64,000 nt of DNA from positions 3,302,501 through 3,366,500 of the forward strand of contig NZ_CP083546.1 of NCBI RefSeq assembly GCF_025144145.1. The letters are read 5' to 3'. Of this stretch, positions 17,552 to 26,163 are shown in pieces. The notes under the pieces were generated by a model. The model saw only the letters and a list, made by a program, of their open reading frames with translations, was not told the DNA's origin and searched no databases. This stretch comes from Leisingera sp. M658 (GTDB lineage Bacteria; Pseudomonadota; Alphaproteobacteria; Rhodobacterales; Rhodobacteraceae). Both the position numbers and the translations under genes were made by a program. Positions within the stretch are counted from its first letter, which is position 1. Each line of letters begins with the position of its first letter.

Positions 17552-19234
17552 TTACTCGTCGCCCGACTTCAGTGCGGCGCCCAGGATGTCGCCCAGCGAT
17601 GCGCCGGAGTCCGAGGAGCCATACTGTTCCACAGCTTCTTTCTCTTCTGCAATCTCGCGTGCCTTGATCGACAGGCCCAGACGGCGGGTCTTGGAGTCGA
17701 CGTTGGTGACGCGGACGTCGACCTTGTCGCCAACCGAGAAGCGCTCGGGGCGCTGGTCGGCACGGTCGCGCGCCAGGTCGGAGCGGCGGATGAAGGACTT
17801 CATGCCTTCGTATTCCACCTCAACGCCGCCGTCTTCGATCGCGGTCACGTTCACGGTCACGATCGAGCCGCGCTTCACGCCGCCAACCGCTTCTGCAAAC
17901 TTGTCGCCGCCCAGAGCTTTGATCGACAGCGAGATACGCTCTTTGTCGACGTCCACTTCGGAAACAACGGCCGAAACCATGTCGCCTTTGCGGTAGTTCT
18001 GGATCGCTTCTTCACCGCGCTCGTCCCAGGACAGGTCGGAGAGGTGAACCATGCCGTCGATGTCGCCGTCGAGACCAATGAACAGACCGAATTCGGTGAT
18101 GTTCTTGACTTCGCCTTCGACCTCGGTGCCTTCCGGGTTGGCTTCGGAGAAGACTTCCCACGGGTTGCGCATGGTCTGCTTGAGGCCCAGGGACACGCGG
18201 CGCTTGGCACCGTCGATTTCCAGAACCATGACGTCGACTTCCTGGGAAGTGGAGACGATTTTGCCCGGGTGGACGTTCTTCTTGGTCCAGGACATCTCGG
18301 AGACGTGCACCAGACCTTCGACGCCCGGCTCCAGCTCAACAAATGCACCGTAATCGGTGATGTTGGTGACACGGCCCTTGTGGACCGAGGACAGCGGGTA
18401 CTTGGCGCCAACCAGATCCCACGGATCTTCCTGCAGCTGCTTCATGCCGAGGGAGATACGGTGAGTCTCTTTGTTGATCTTGATGACCTGAACCTTGACG
18501 GTTTCGCCGATCGACAGGATCTCGGAGGGGTGGTTCACACGGCGCCATGCCATGTCGGTGACGTGCAGCAGGCCGTCAACGCCGCCCAGGTCAACAAACG
18601 CACCGTATTCGGTGATGTTCTTGACCACACCGTCGACTGCTTGGCCTTCGGTCAGGTTGCCGATGACTTCGGCACGCTGTTCGGCACGCGATTCTTCCAG
18701 GATGGCGCGGCGCGAGACAACGATGTTGCCGCGGCGGCGGTCCATTTTCAGGATCTGGAACGGCTGCTTCAGACCCATCAGCGGGCCGGCGTCGCGCACG
18801 GGGCGCACGTCGACCTGCGAACCGGGCAGGAACGCAACAGCGCCGCCCAGGTCGACAGTGAAGCCGCCCTTGACGCGGCCGAAGATCGCGCCTTCGACGC
18901 GCTGATCGTCTGCGTATGCTTTTTCCAGGCGGTCCCAGGCTTCTTCACGGCGGGCCATCTCACGCGAGATAACGGCTTCGCCGCGGGCGTTTTCAGCCGA
19001 GCGCAGGAAGACTTCCACTTCGTCGCCGACAGCGATTTCAGCAGCTTCACCGGGATTTGCGAATTCTTTCAGATCAACGCGGCCTTCCATTTTGTAGCCG
19101 ACGTCGATGATGGCCTGACCGGCTTCGATTGCCAGTACTTTGCCTTTGACAACCGAACCCTCGTCCGGAGTGTCCATTTCGAAGCTTTCATTCAGGAGGG
19201 CTTCGAAATCCTCCATTGATACGTTTTGAGCCAT
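17552..19234 (-). CDS. rpsA: 30S ribosomal protein S1
   Basis: The 560-residue protein has six S1 RNA-binding domains. Each shows the G-x-V-x-x-I-x-x-x-G-x-F/A-V-x-L pattern, for example VVKNITEYGAFVDLGGVDGL and GRVTNITDYGAFVELEPGVE. The length is normal for alphaproteobacterial S1. It brings mRNA to the 30S subunit. The start MAQNVSMEDFEALLNESFEM follows GGAAATCTGAGACCTC. The usual downstream neighbour ihfB is displaced 11 kb away; cmk is not adjacent on the other side either, where a nitroreductase lies. Confidence 0.97.
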   Translation of the reverse strand: MAQNVSMEDFEALLNESFEMDTPDEGSVVKGKVLAIEAGQAIIDVGYKMEGRVDLKEFANPGEAAEIAVGDEVEVFLRSAENARGEAVISREMARREEAWDRLEKAYADDQRVEGAIFGRVKGGFTVDLGGAVAFLPGSQVDVRPVRDAGPLMGLKQPFQILKMDRRRGNIVVSRRAILEESRAEQRAEVIGNLTEGQAVDGVVKNITEYGAFVDLGGVDGLLHVTDMAWRRVNHPSEILSIGETVKVQVIKINKETHRISLGMKQLQEDPWDLVGAKYPLSSVHKGRVTNITDYGAFVELEPGVEGLVHVSEMSWTKKNVHPGKIVSTSQEVDVMVLEIDGAKRRVSLGLKQTMRNPWEVFSEANPEGTEVEGEVKNITEFGLFIGLDGDIDGMVHLSDLSWDERGEEAIQNYRKGDMVSAVVSEVDVDKERISLSIKALGGDKFAEAVGGVKRGSIVTVNVTAIEDGGVEVEYEGMKSFIRRSDLARDRADQRPERFSVGDKVDVRVTNVDSKTRRLGLSIKAREIAEEKEAVEQYGSSDSGASLGDILGAALKSGDE

Positions 19235-19510
19235 GAGGTCTCAGATTTCCTTTTCATACGGTTTTTCTGGCCATGCGGTTGTCTCCGCCGGTCTTGGTTC
19301 AGCCGCACAGGACGTGGCCCGGATCACATCTGATCAAACAAACACAAAGGGCCGAGGTGTGCCTCAGCCCTGCTCAGATGTGTCATCCGGACGTTGACCG
19401 CCCTTGTACCGACAGCGCGCGTATAGGCGGATTCCCGGTTGCGTGCAAGGGGAAGCTGATCAGAGCTGCGGCAGGCGGCCAGGATTGCCGCTTGCCGCAA
19501 TGTTCACGCC

Positions 19511-20152
19511 TCAGGCGATCTCGGTCACGATGGTGTCGCGGGATTTGCGGACCTTTTTCATCGGCAAGAGCCAGTCGCCCTGTTCTTCCCGGGTGCCGAG
19601 CGGCAACAGCAGGACCGAGCGCAGGCCACGGTCCTTGAGACCCAGGATTTCATCGATTTTTTCCGGCGTGAAACCTTCCATCGGGGTGCTGTCGACCTCC
19701 AGTTCGGCGGCGGCGGCAAGGGCGAAGCCCAGCGCGATATAGGCCTGGCGGGCAGCGTGGTCGTGGTTGGTGCGCTCTTCACGCGGCAGATAGGTCGCCT
19801 TGAGGTTATCATAGTACTGGTTCAGCATCGGAATCTCGCCGCGCTCTTCGGTCATCTGGCGGGTGACCGCGTCGATGCGGTCTTCCGAGTAGTTGTCCCA
19901 GGCGGCAAAAACCAAAAGATGCGAACCGTCGGTGATCTGGGCCTGATCCCAGGCATGCGGGCGGATCTGCGCGCGGATTTCAGGGTTGGTGATGACAAAC
20001 ACCTCAAACGGCTGGGTGCCGGAGGAGGTCGGCGCCATGCGGATCGCCTCGATAATCTGCTCGACTTTTTCCTGCGGCACCGGTTTTGCCGGGTCCATCT
20101 TCTTGGTTGCGTAGCGCCAGTTCAGTTTCTCGATCAGGGTGCTTTTGCTCAT
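19511..20152 (-). CDS. NAD(P)H-dependent nitroreductase (FMN, NfsB/YodC type)
   Basis: The 213-residue protein starts MSKSTLIEKLNWRYATKKMD after AGGACC at a suitable distance. Nitroreductase marks are the N-terminal L-x-W-R-Y-A-T-K-K-x-D (FMN phosphate contact), IRMAPTSSGTQPFEVFVI, and the C-terminal GLRSVLLLPLGTREEQGDWL. It is likely a flavin oxidoreductase acting on quinones, nitro compounds or other electrophiles. A HxlR regulator gene is divergent from it, 124 bp away, and presumably controls it. Confidence 0.87.
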   Translation of the reverse strand: MSKSTLIEKLNWRYATKKMDPAKPVPQEKVEQIIEAIRMAPTSSGTQPFEVFVITNPEIRAQIRPHAWDQAQITDGSHLLVFAAWDNYSEDRIDAVTRQMTEERGEIPMLNQYYDNLKATYLPREERTNHDHAARQAYIALGFALAAAAELEVDSTPMEGFTPEKIDEILGLKDRGLRSVLLLPLGTREEQGDWLLPMKKVRKSRDTIVTEIA

Positions 20153-20276
20153 GTCTTGGGTCCTTTCTCGGCAGGCTGCCAGGGGTGGTATATATTTGTG
20201 ACTGGCTATATAAGGGGTACCGGAAGGGGCGCAAGAAGGCACAGGTTTGAGCCCCGGTAACACGGAAGGAACCGCC

Positions 20277-20657
20277 ATGGCAGACGCCGCCAAATGCCCG
20301 GACTGCAGCCGCATAAACGAGGTGCTGTCGCGGGTCGGGGACCGCTGGAGCGTGCTGGTGGTGATCTCGCTGGCGCAATACGGGGTGCTGCGGTTCAACG
20401 AGCTGAAGCGGAACCTGGGGATTTCCCAGCGAATGCTGAGCCTGACCCTGCGCAGCCTGGAACGCGACGGGCTGGTCAGCCGCACCTATTACCCGACAAT
20501 CCCGCCCAAGGTGGAATACGCGCTGACGCCGCTGGGAGAGTCGTTCCGCGAGCCATTGCGCGCGCTGGGGCTTTGGGCACTGGAGCATTTGCCGGTGATC
20601 GATGCCGCACGGGCCGAGTTCGATGCGGCTGCGGAGGCGGAAAAGAAATCCGCCTGA
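20277..20657 (+). CDS. HxlR-family transcriptional regulator
   Basis: The 126-residue winged-helix protein uses the ATG at 20277, which follows GGAAGGA; the frame continues upstream without a site. The HxlR pattern is CPDCSRINEVLSRVGDRWSV, LRFNELKRNLGISQRMLSLT and LRSLERDGLVSRTYYPTIPP with KVEYALTPLGESF. Two N-terminal cysteines (C-x-x-C) may sense electrophiles or metal. It is divergent from the nitroreductase. The shared region carries an AT-rich GTATATATTTGTGACTGGCTATATAAG around 20187-20214 that could hold overlapping promoters and operator. Confidence 0.88.
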   Translation: MADAAKCPDCSRINEVLSRVGDRWSVLVVISLAQYGVLRFNELKRNLGISQRMLSLTLRSLERDGLVSRTYYPTIPPKVEYALTPLGESFREPLRALGLWALEHLPVIDAARAEFDAAAEAEKKSA

Positions 20658-20706
20658 TGGCACTGAATGGCAGGGTGCCCGGACCAGTGCCAACCGCGAA
20701 GGTTTG

Positions 20707-20976
20707 CTATTTGCGGATGTTCCAGACCCCGGCATCGCGCCGCATTAGGGACTGTTCCGCGGCGTTCAGCCGGGTCGCGGCGGCATCGGGATCCTTGCTG
20801 CCGCCCGCATTGTTCCAGATCTTCAGGGCCGATGCCGGACTCCAAGGCAGGCAGGCAGAGGCCAGCCAGCGCCGCAGCCCGGGCGGCAGTGCGTCATAGG
20901 CCTGCATCGGGTCCCCTGCCCGGCGCCGGCGCTTCAAGCGGGAGTTCAGGTTCCGGCCCGCCTTGCCATCAGCCAT
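20707..20976 (-). CDS. DUF6525-type small protein
   Basis: The 89-residue basic protein starts [20 protein letters not shown]. It contains [24 protein letters not shown] near residue 25 and [14 protein letters not shown] at the end. The pattern YDxLPxxLRxWLxxAxLPWSP is common in Rhodobacteraceae proteins annotated as DUF6525, often next to a COG0523 GTPase as here. Its ATG overlaps the GTPase stop by 8 bp, so the two are co-translated. No function is known. Confidence 0.72.
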   Translation of the reverse strand: MADGKAGRNLNSRLKRRRRAGDPMQAYDALPPGLRRWLASACLPWSPASALKIWNNAGGSKDPDAAATRLNAAEQSLMRRDAGVWNIRK

Positions 20977-22171
20977 TGCGGCGCCAGCCCGGGAAGGGAT
21001 CGTCCAACGCGTTCCAGGCGGGATCAAAGCCGCCCGGTGCCTCCGGCATCAGACAGCCGTCCAGGCGGGCGGTGATCGCGTCTTTATCCAGCCCCGCCCC
21101 GATAAACACCAGCTCCTGGCGGCGGTCACCCCAGGTTTCATCCCAGTTCTGCAGGAACTCGCGCCGGGCCTCGGGGTGGGCGGGCCAACGTTCTGTTGGC
21201 ACTGCAGCCCACCACAGGCCCAGCGGGCGGACCAAGGAGATTGCCCCGGCCAGCGAAAACTCCGCAGCCCATTCAGGGCGGGTTGCCAGCCAGAAATGCC
21301 CCTTGGCCCGGATCACGCCGGGCAGATCGCCGTTCAGCGCCGCATGGATCTGGGCGGGATCAAAGGGTCGCCGGGCGCGGTAGACAAAGGAGGAAATGCC
21401 GTATTCCTCTGTCTCCGGCACGTGGTGTTCAAACCCGTAAAGCTCCTTGGCCCAGAGAGGGTGCTCATGGGCGCGGTCGAAATCGAAACGGCCGGTGTTA
21501 AAGATCCTGTTGCCGTCCACCTTGGAATGATCCGCGTGGATAACTTCGGCATCCGGGTTCAGCGCCTTGATGACGGCCATGGCTGCGGCTGTCTGATCCG
21601 GCCCTGCGTCCGACACTTTGTTCAGGATGATAACATTGGCGAACTCGATCTGGTCGGTCAGCAGGTTGACCAATGTGCGGTCATCTTCCTCGCCCAGGCT
21701 TTCGCCGCGGTCGCTGAGGAAATCGTGGCTGCTGAAGTCCTGCAATAGGTTGACCGCATCGACCACCGTCACCATCGTATCCAGCCGGGCAACATCCGAC
21801 AGGCTGGCGCCTTCGGCATCCCGGAAATCGAACGTTGCGGCCACCGGCAAGGGTTCGGCAATTCCGGTGCTTTCGATCAACAGATAGTCAAAGCGCCCCT
21901 CCCCCGCGAGGCGGCGCACTTCTTGCAGCAGGTCATCGCGCAGGGTGCAGCAGAGGCAACCGTTGGTCATCTCAACCAGTTTTTCGTCCTGCCGCGACAG
22001 TTCGGACTCGCCGCGCACCAGGTCTGCGTCGATGTTCACTTCGCTCATGTCATTGACGATCACCGCAACCTTGCGGCCCGCGCGATTGTTTAGGACGTGG
22101 TTCAAGAGCGTGGTCTTGCCCGCCCCAAGAAAGCCGGACAGGACCGTAACCGGCAGCCTCTTATCTGTCAT
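20969..22171 (-). CDS. COG0523 (CobW/ZigA-type) GTPase, probable zinc metallochaperone
   Basis: The 400-residue protein has P-loop [16 protein letters not shown] near residue 12, the metal-binding [14 protein letters not shown] (C-x-C-C) near 70, [12 protein letters not shown], and the C-terminal CobW domain ([15 protein letters not shown] ... [12 protein letters not shown]). The C-x-C-C GTPases deliver Zn, Co or other metals. A TGTTAT-ATC-ATAACA palindrome 15 bp upstream of the start looks like a Zur operator, which favours the zinc-responsive ZigA/ZagA subgroup over CobW proper. The small DUF6525-type gene follows in an overlapping operon. Confidence 0.88.
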   Translation of the reverse strand: MTDKRLPVTVLSGFLGAGKTTLLNHVLNNRAGRKVAVIVNDMSEVNIDADLVRGESELSRQDEKLVEMTNGCLCCTLRDDLLQEVRRLAGEGRFDYLLIESTGIAEPLPVAATFDFRDAEGASLSDVARLDTMVTVVDAVNLLQDFSSHDFLSDRGESLGEEDDRTLVNLLTDQIEFANVIILNKVSDAGPDQTAAAMAVIKALNPDAEVIHADHSKVDGNRIFNTGRFDFDRAHEHPLWAKELYGFEHHVPETEEYGISSFVYRARRPFDPAQIHAALNGDLPGVIRAKGHFWLATRPEWAAEFSLAGAISLVRPLGLWWAAVPTERWPAHPEARREFLQNWDETWGDRRQELVFIGAGLDKDAITARLDGCLMPEAPGGFDPAWNALDDPFPGWRRNG

Positions 22172-22185
22172 GCGGAATCTCCATA

Positions 22186-22200
22186 TGTTATATCATAACA
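22186..22200 (-). promoter_or_regulatory. Zur-like operator
   Basis: TGTTATATCATAACA is a perfect 6-3-6 palindrome directly upstream of the COG0523 gene. It matches the general GTTAT-N3-ATAAC core of proteobacterial Zur sites. The position next to the start codon fits repression. Confidence 0.65.
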
Positions 22201-22598
22201 AAATTACGAACTGGGTAGCAGCCTGTATCGCAACCCGCAACCCTGGAACCAGCAGACGGGCTATGGCCTATGGGTGCATTCTGCTTTCCGGATAACGCAA
22301 AACGGCATTCAGCTGCTGTGTTTCGCTTGCAGTCTGGACCGGCAGTCAAGAGCGGGGGCACTATGAGCCAGCAACTGAATTTCCTTGCCATCATCTCCGG
22401 CGAGCACCGCAAGGATGCGATGGGTTGTGCTGGCCATCCGATTGTGAAAACCCGAACCCGGATGCGCTGGCCGCACGGCTTATGCGTTCAACCACACGCC
22501 GACGCCCGGCGAGCATGACCAGAAGCGCGAAGGATCGCCGCTGTAGTTCTTGCTGACGATCCGGCCTTTCCCTAGGCTTGTGAACGGGAGGGTCTGCA
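22201..22598. other. Intergenic region without a supported gene
   Basis: The 400 bp between the divergent COG0523 gene and the membrane protein contain short frames on both strands, none with a ribosome site or family match. The promoters of both genes must lie here. Confidence 0.4.
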
Positions 22599-22991
22599 AT
22601 GACACTGAACGAAGCGATCGCAAGCCAGCCGCTCTGGGTGCAAATCTGGGTCAACATTCTGTTCCTGGGTGCTTTTGTCCTGCCGCTGGCGCTGCTGATC
22701 TGGAAGCCCAGCCGGGTGGCCGGGCTGGCCACCGTGGTGGCCAGTGTATTGGCGGGGGCTGGAGTTTACTGGTTATACGGGCAGCTTGGATATGTACGCC
22801 TCTTGGGACTGCCGCATGTGGTCCTGTGGACACCTCTGCTGATCTGGCTGTGGCGGCTGCGGGCACAGCCTGGAATGCCCGTTTGGCCGCGGCGGATCAT
22901 CCTGGCTGTCTGCACAGTGATCGCAATTTCGCTGGTCTTTGATTATGTGGATGCGGCGCGGTATCTGCTGGGAGAGCGGCAGCCGTATTGA
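22599..22991 (+). CDS. Small integral membrane protein, unknown function
   Basis: The 130-residue protein starts MTLNEAIASQPLWVQIWVNI after GGAGGGTC. Four hydrophobic helices are predicted at about residues 13-34, 41-61, 68-86 and 98-120. No catalytic motif is visible. The pattern of short inner and outer loops resembles other uncharacterised four-helix Rhodobacteraceae proteins. It stands alone and is followed by two adjacent hairpins. Confidence 0.68.
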   Translation: MTLNEAIASQPLWVQIWVNILFLGAFVLPLALLIWKPSRVAGLATVVASVLAGAGVYWLYGQLGYVRLLGLPHVVLWTPLLIWLWRLRAQPGMPVWPRRIILAVCTVIAISLVFDYVDAARYLLGERQPY

Positions 22992-23005
22992 CCGCTGCCG
23001 CGCAC

Positions 23006-23052
23006 AAAAGTTTTGAAAAACTTTTGGCAATTTTCTTACCTAAGAAAATTGC
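23006..23052. terminator. Two adjacent perfect palindromes, likely terminators
   Basis: AAAAGTTTT-GA-AAAACTTTT (23006-23025) is followed 1 bp later by GCAATTTTCTTA-CC-TAAGAAAATTGC (23027-23052). Both are perfect inverted repeats, unusually AT-rich for this genome, and lie just after the membrane protein's stop. Confidence 0.6.
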
Positions 23053-23055
23053 GCC

Positions 23056-23270
23056 GCCCGCATAGAGGTCGATATCCTGCTCGCCGTCCGGTTCGCCGGC
23101 GCGGGACATTGGTCCGAGATATGCAGATACACTTTTTCAACCCAGGGCACGGCCTGCAGGTCCTCAAAAAAACCTGCGTTTGTCTTTTCCGAACATGAGC
23201 AGCGGAATTCAAAGTATTTTCCCAAGGCCTGCAGGCGATGCGCCATGGCCCATAAAATAAGAATTGGCGG
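23056..23270 (-). pseudogene. C-terminal fragment of a VanB-like ferredoxin/flavin reductase
   Basis: The minus-strand frame MAHRLQALGKYFEFRCSCSE then AGFFEDLQAVPWVEKVYLHISDQ resembles the NAD-binding domain of phthalate dioxygenase reductase/VanB proteins, where M-A-x-x-L-x-x-x-G-x-x-F-x-x-H-Y-C-x-R-S is followed by F-x-x-x-L and V-x-x-H. The [2Fe-2S] domain and the FMN-binding part are absent. Upstream sequence continues in another frame with unrelated-looking protein. It is best read as a decayed fragment. Confidence 0.45.
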
Positions 23271-24155
23271 CATCCTTGGCCAGCGCGAAGTGGTTGATGG
23301 GCTTGGAGTTGAGCACCACCCAGCCTTCCTCGAAGATCCGGCGCATGAGCTTGGAGCCACCGCTGCCAATGGCTTCGCACAGCACCGCGATCAAAAGCGG
23401 TTGCGGCACACCACCGTCCATCACCGAATGCACCCGCGCGGTGTAGCCGAGATTGCGAACGTAATTGCCGTATTGGCGGCCTCTTGCGGGCCATTACCGA
23501 GACAGCCGAACAGAGAGCGGGCGAACGGGCCGGCGCATTCTGGCACCCGGGCGGCGTTCGCCTCGTTGATATAGGTGGCGGGATCCGCCACGCGTTTCAG
23601 GGTCTCGAACGGGTGCGCGCCATCCATGAAGCGGCGCCTGGCGCAGGGGTCGCGGGTGGCGGCGCTTTTGGCGTGAGCGCCAAGGCCCAGCCGGTGTTTG
23701 CGGCCCGGCGTCTGACCCATTGTCTGGCCCGGCGCCCGCAAGCAGGCCCGCTGTTCCTGCGCGTCCGCCCGTGCCCTTCCCGGCGGCTTCGGGGCGGCGG
23801 AAAGACGTCCGGGACAGCGGCCGCAGCCTGTCCAGATCCGCAAGTGCTGCCAGGAGCGTCAGGGTGTCCATCGGATAGGCGCCCAGATGCACAGGCCGGT
23901 TGCAGTAGGAAAACAGTTCGCCCAGGAATTGCCGCTGATGTGTTGCAGCTTGGCGACGATGCACGGCCCGGCCAGCAGCAGTTTGGCGGCAGTCAGACGC
24001 AGCGCTGCCAGTTCCTGCGCGGTCAGCTCGGTCTCGAAATGGGCGGCGTTTTCCTGCGCAACCGGCAAGACCGCCTGCCCCGGCGAGGCCATGCTCATCC
24101 GGTAGCCCAGGGAGTTGCGGACCTGGGAGCGCCGGTCCGTCACGTTAATTGACAT
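23240..24155 (-). pseudogene. Decayed gene of unrecognised family with several frameshifts
   Basis: Coding-like minus-strand segments switch frame repeatedly: an ATG at 24155 opens MSINVTDRRSQVRNSLGYRM to about residue 85; then NRPVHLGAYPMDTLTLLAAL; then RRRFMDGAHPFETLKRVADP and NEANAARVPECAGPFARSLF; then MDGGVPQPLLIAVLCEAIGS and WVVLNSKPINHFALAKDAAN. Joined, they would give about 300 residues. Each piece has good third-position GC, so this was a real gene. I do not recognise the family. Sequencing error is possible, but at least three independent shifts make decay more likely. Confidence 0.5.
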
Positions 24156-24285
24156 TGCCACCTATATTGCCGGAAAAGGCCAGCTGTATTTCTGCGCGTG
24201 TGCCTGCGGGCCTTGTTCGGCCGGGCAACAGATCCGGCCGCACCGGCTGTTAAGCCGGTTATCACGCTTTCCTGCCCGGACATTA

Positions 24286-24300
24286 TGTGTATATATATTG
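24286..24300. promoter_or_regulatory. AT-rich alternating site upstream of the HutC-like gene, candidate operator
   Basis: TGTGTATATATATTG lies 35 bp before the start codon of the GntR/HutC-type regulator. HutC-type repressors bind TGTATATACA-like palindromes, so autoregulation is plausible. It could equally be only a -10 region. Confidence 0.3.
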
Positions 24301-24334
24301 TCATTAAAATTTTTTAATCGAATTGGGAATCCGA

Positions 24335-25039
24335 ATGCCAGCCCCCCGCGAAAACATGAGTTACAGGGATATCAAGCAGGTCGTTCTGGACCGGATCCAA
24401 AACAAGATCTGGGCGCCGGACAGTCTGCTGCCCAGCGAAACGGACCTGGCTGTTGAATTCTCAAGCACGCGCACCACTGTGAACCGGGCGCTGCGGGAGC
24501 TGGCCGAAGAAGGCTATCTGGAACGCAAACGGAAGGCCGGGACGCGGGTTTTGAATTCACCGGTCCGCAAAGCCCAGTTTTCCATCCCCCTGGTGCGGGA
24601 TGAAATCGCTGAAACCGGCGCCGCCTACCGGTATTCCCTGGTGGAAAGCCGTATCATGCCTGCCCCGGCATGGCTGTCAGCCCGGCTTGATATCCCTCAA
24701 AAGCAGGAGGTTCTGCATATCAGATGCATGCATTATGCCGGCAATGCGCCGTTCCAGTATGAAGTGCGCTGGGTTGTGACAGACAGCATCCCCGACGTTC
24801 TGGAGGCGGATTTCACCCAATCCGGTCCGAATGACTGGCTGGTGCAAAAAGTACCCTTCACAAATCTTGAGCTGAGCTTCATGGCGACCAAGGCCGATCA
24901 GACAGTGTCCGAGTTTCTGGACGCCCCATTGGGGGATCCGTTGTTCACTGCGGAAAGGATTACTTGGCTGCGCACCAAGCCTGTAACGCTGGCAAAGCTG
25001 TTTTTTGCTCCCGGATATAAAATGACGACTCATCTGTAA
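24335..25039 (+). CDS. GntR-family regulator of the HutC/UTRA subgroup
   Basis: The 234-residue protein has an N-terminal winged helix (ILPSETDLAVEF-like stretch LLPSETDLAVEFSSTRTTVN, then LRELAEEGYLERKRKAGTRV). The UTRA ligand domain ends EFLDAPLGDPLFTAERITWL, TLAKLFFAPGYKM. The last segment is typical of HutC, the urocanate-responsive repressor of histidine use, but no hut genes are here. It lies upstream of, and on the same strand as, the hydroxyquinol operon and may respond to an aromatic or acid inducer instead. ATG at 24335 is chosen; a second ATG at 24356 is possible. Confidence 0.83.
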   Translation: MPAPRENMSYRDIKQVVLDRIQNKIWAPDSLLPSETDLAVEFSSTRTTVNRALRELAEEGYLERKRKAGTRVLNSPVRKAQFSIPLVRDEIAETGAAYRYSLVESRIMPAPAWLSARLDIPQKQEVLHIRCMHYAGNAPFQYEVRWVVTDSIPDVLEADFTQSGPNDWLVQKVPFTNLELSFMATKADQTVSEFLDAPLGDPLFTAERITWLRTKPVTLAKLFFAPGYKMTTHL

Positions 25040-25121
25040 GGTTTGCGCCGGCATGTCTGGCGGCCTGCGGTGCTGGCGCCAGGTTCGGAATTGGAAATGC
25101 CCAGCGCCTGCAACCTGCATC

Positions 25122-26072
25122 TTAAGGCCGCCAGACAGCATCCTGGCCCACACGGGTGATACTGGCGGACAGGGTCTTGAACTCGCTCCGGATATAGCCC
25201 GCGAACCGCTTGACGGAGGGCCGCATTGGCTGGGTTTCATAGCGCAAAATGCCCAAGTGCCGGTCCGGATCGCCAATGCGGACCGGCAAGGCGCTGATTG
25301 ATTTCTGACGCCGCATCATGAACACCACGGAAAACGGCAGCACCGTCAGAGCGTCGGACCCCGTAAGGATACTGACCACCGCGCTGAGGGAGCCGCCGGA
25401 GAAACTGACCTTGAAATCCTTCACTCCGATCCCTTCAAGCACCGCGCGCAGGTCGTGGTATAGCGGGCTGTCCGCCGGTGGCGCAATCCAGGAATACTGC
25501 GCAATTTCCGGCAGCTTCACTGCCCCGCGCCGGACCAGCGGATGCCCTGCCCGGCAGGCGATGACGTTGCGCCCGGGCAGGATCTGGTCAAAGGAAAACC
25601 CCTCAGGAGTTGACGCCTGCCGCATTGGCAGAATGGCCAGGTCAAGGGTTCCCTCCTTCAGCTTCGGCATCAGATCTCCAGGGTAGCCATAACTCTGGTC
25701 GATGCGCACGTCCGGGTAGCCCATCTGAAACTCGGCGATCATCGGCGAGATCACCCCGTCGAGGAACACCGGCGTGCCGGCAACCCGCACTGCGCCGCTT
25801 TTGCCGCGCTGGAACTGTTCCAGAACAGCACCGCTGCGGCGCACTGCCAGAAAGACCTTCCTGCCCTCCTCTGCCAGGGCGAGGCCCAATTCGGTCGGCT
25901 GCAGCGGGCGCCTGCCCGGCTCAAACAAGGGGGCGCCGACGCGCTCCTCCAGCATCGCAAGCGATCGCGACAGGCTTGGTTGCGACTTGCCAAGCAGCTC
26001 TGCCCCTTCGGTCAACCCGCCGCGATCAACGATGGCAAACAGCATTTCAAGGTGACGGGGATCCAGCTTCAT
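25122..26072 (-). CDS. LysR-family regulator, probable controller of the hydroxyquinol operon
   Basis: The 316-residue protein has an N-terminal helix-turn-helix (HLEMLFAIVDRGGLTEGAEL, LGKSQPSLSRSLAMLEERVG) and a two-lobed effector domain starting GKSGAVRVAGTPVFLDGVIS. It is divergent from the maleylacetate reductase gene with 91 bp between the starts, the classic layout of a LysR activator and its target. A direct repeat AAGTTCGA lies in that gap. Effector unknown; an aromatic intermediate is likely by position. Confidence 0.88.
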   Translation of the reverse strand: MKLDPRHLEMLFAIVDRGGLTEGAELLGKSQPSLSRSLAMLEERVGAPLFEPGRRPLQPTELGLALAEEGRKVFLAVRRSGAVLEQFQRGKSGAVRVAGTPVFLDGVISPMIAEFQMGYPDVRIDQSYGYPGDLMPKLKEGTLDLAILPMRQASTPEGFSFDQILPGRNVIACRAGHPLVRRGAVKLPEIAQYSWIAPPADSPLYHDLRAVLEGIGVKDFKVSFSGGSLSAVVSILTGSDALTVLPFSVVFMMRRQKSISALPVRIGDPDRHLGILRYETQPMRPSVKRFAGYIRSEFKTLSASITRVGQDAVWRP

Positions 26073-26097
26073 ACCCAAAGGTTATATTAATGCCTCC

Positions 26098-26115
26098 AAG
26101 TTCGATCAAGTTCGA
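26098..26115. promoter_or_regulatory. Direct repeat in the LysR/operon intergenic region, candidate LysR site
   Basis: AAGTTCGA-TC-AAGTTCGA gives two 8-bp copies 10 bp apart, one DNA turn, between the divergent starts at 26072 and 26164. This spacing suits a LysR dimer pair. It is followed by an AT-rich stretch (AAAAATTTTCC). Confidence 0.45.
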
Positions 26116-26163
26116 AAAATTTTCCATCATATTGGTGTCACACCCGGTTTGGAGGCACCCGGC

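Noticed and set aside
17279-19219. 646-codon plus-strand frame antisense to rpsA
   Set aside because: It is a shadow of the repetitive S1 domains; the periodic composition comes from rpsA.
20969-22171. Naming the COG0523 gene cobW because a B12 operon is in the window
   Set aside because: It is 4 kb from that operon, separated by unrelated genes, has a Zur-like site and no cobalamin riboswitch.
24335-25039. Calling the GntR gene hutC as part of a histidine utilisation operon
   Set aside because: No hutH, hutU or hutI is nearby; only the domain type matches, so the symbol was not used.
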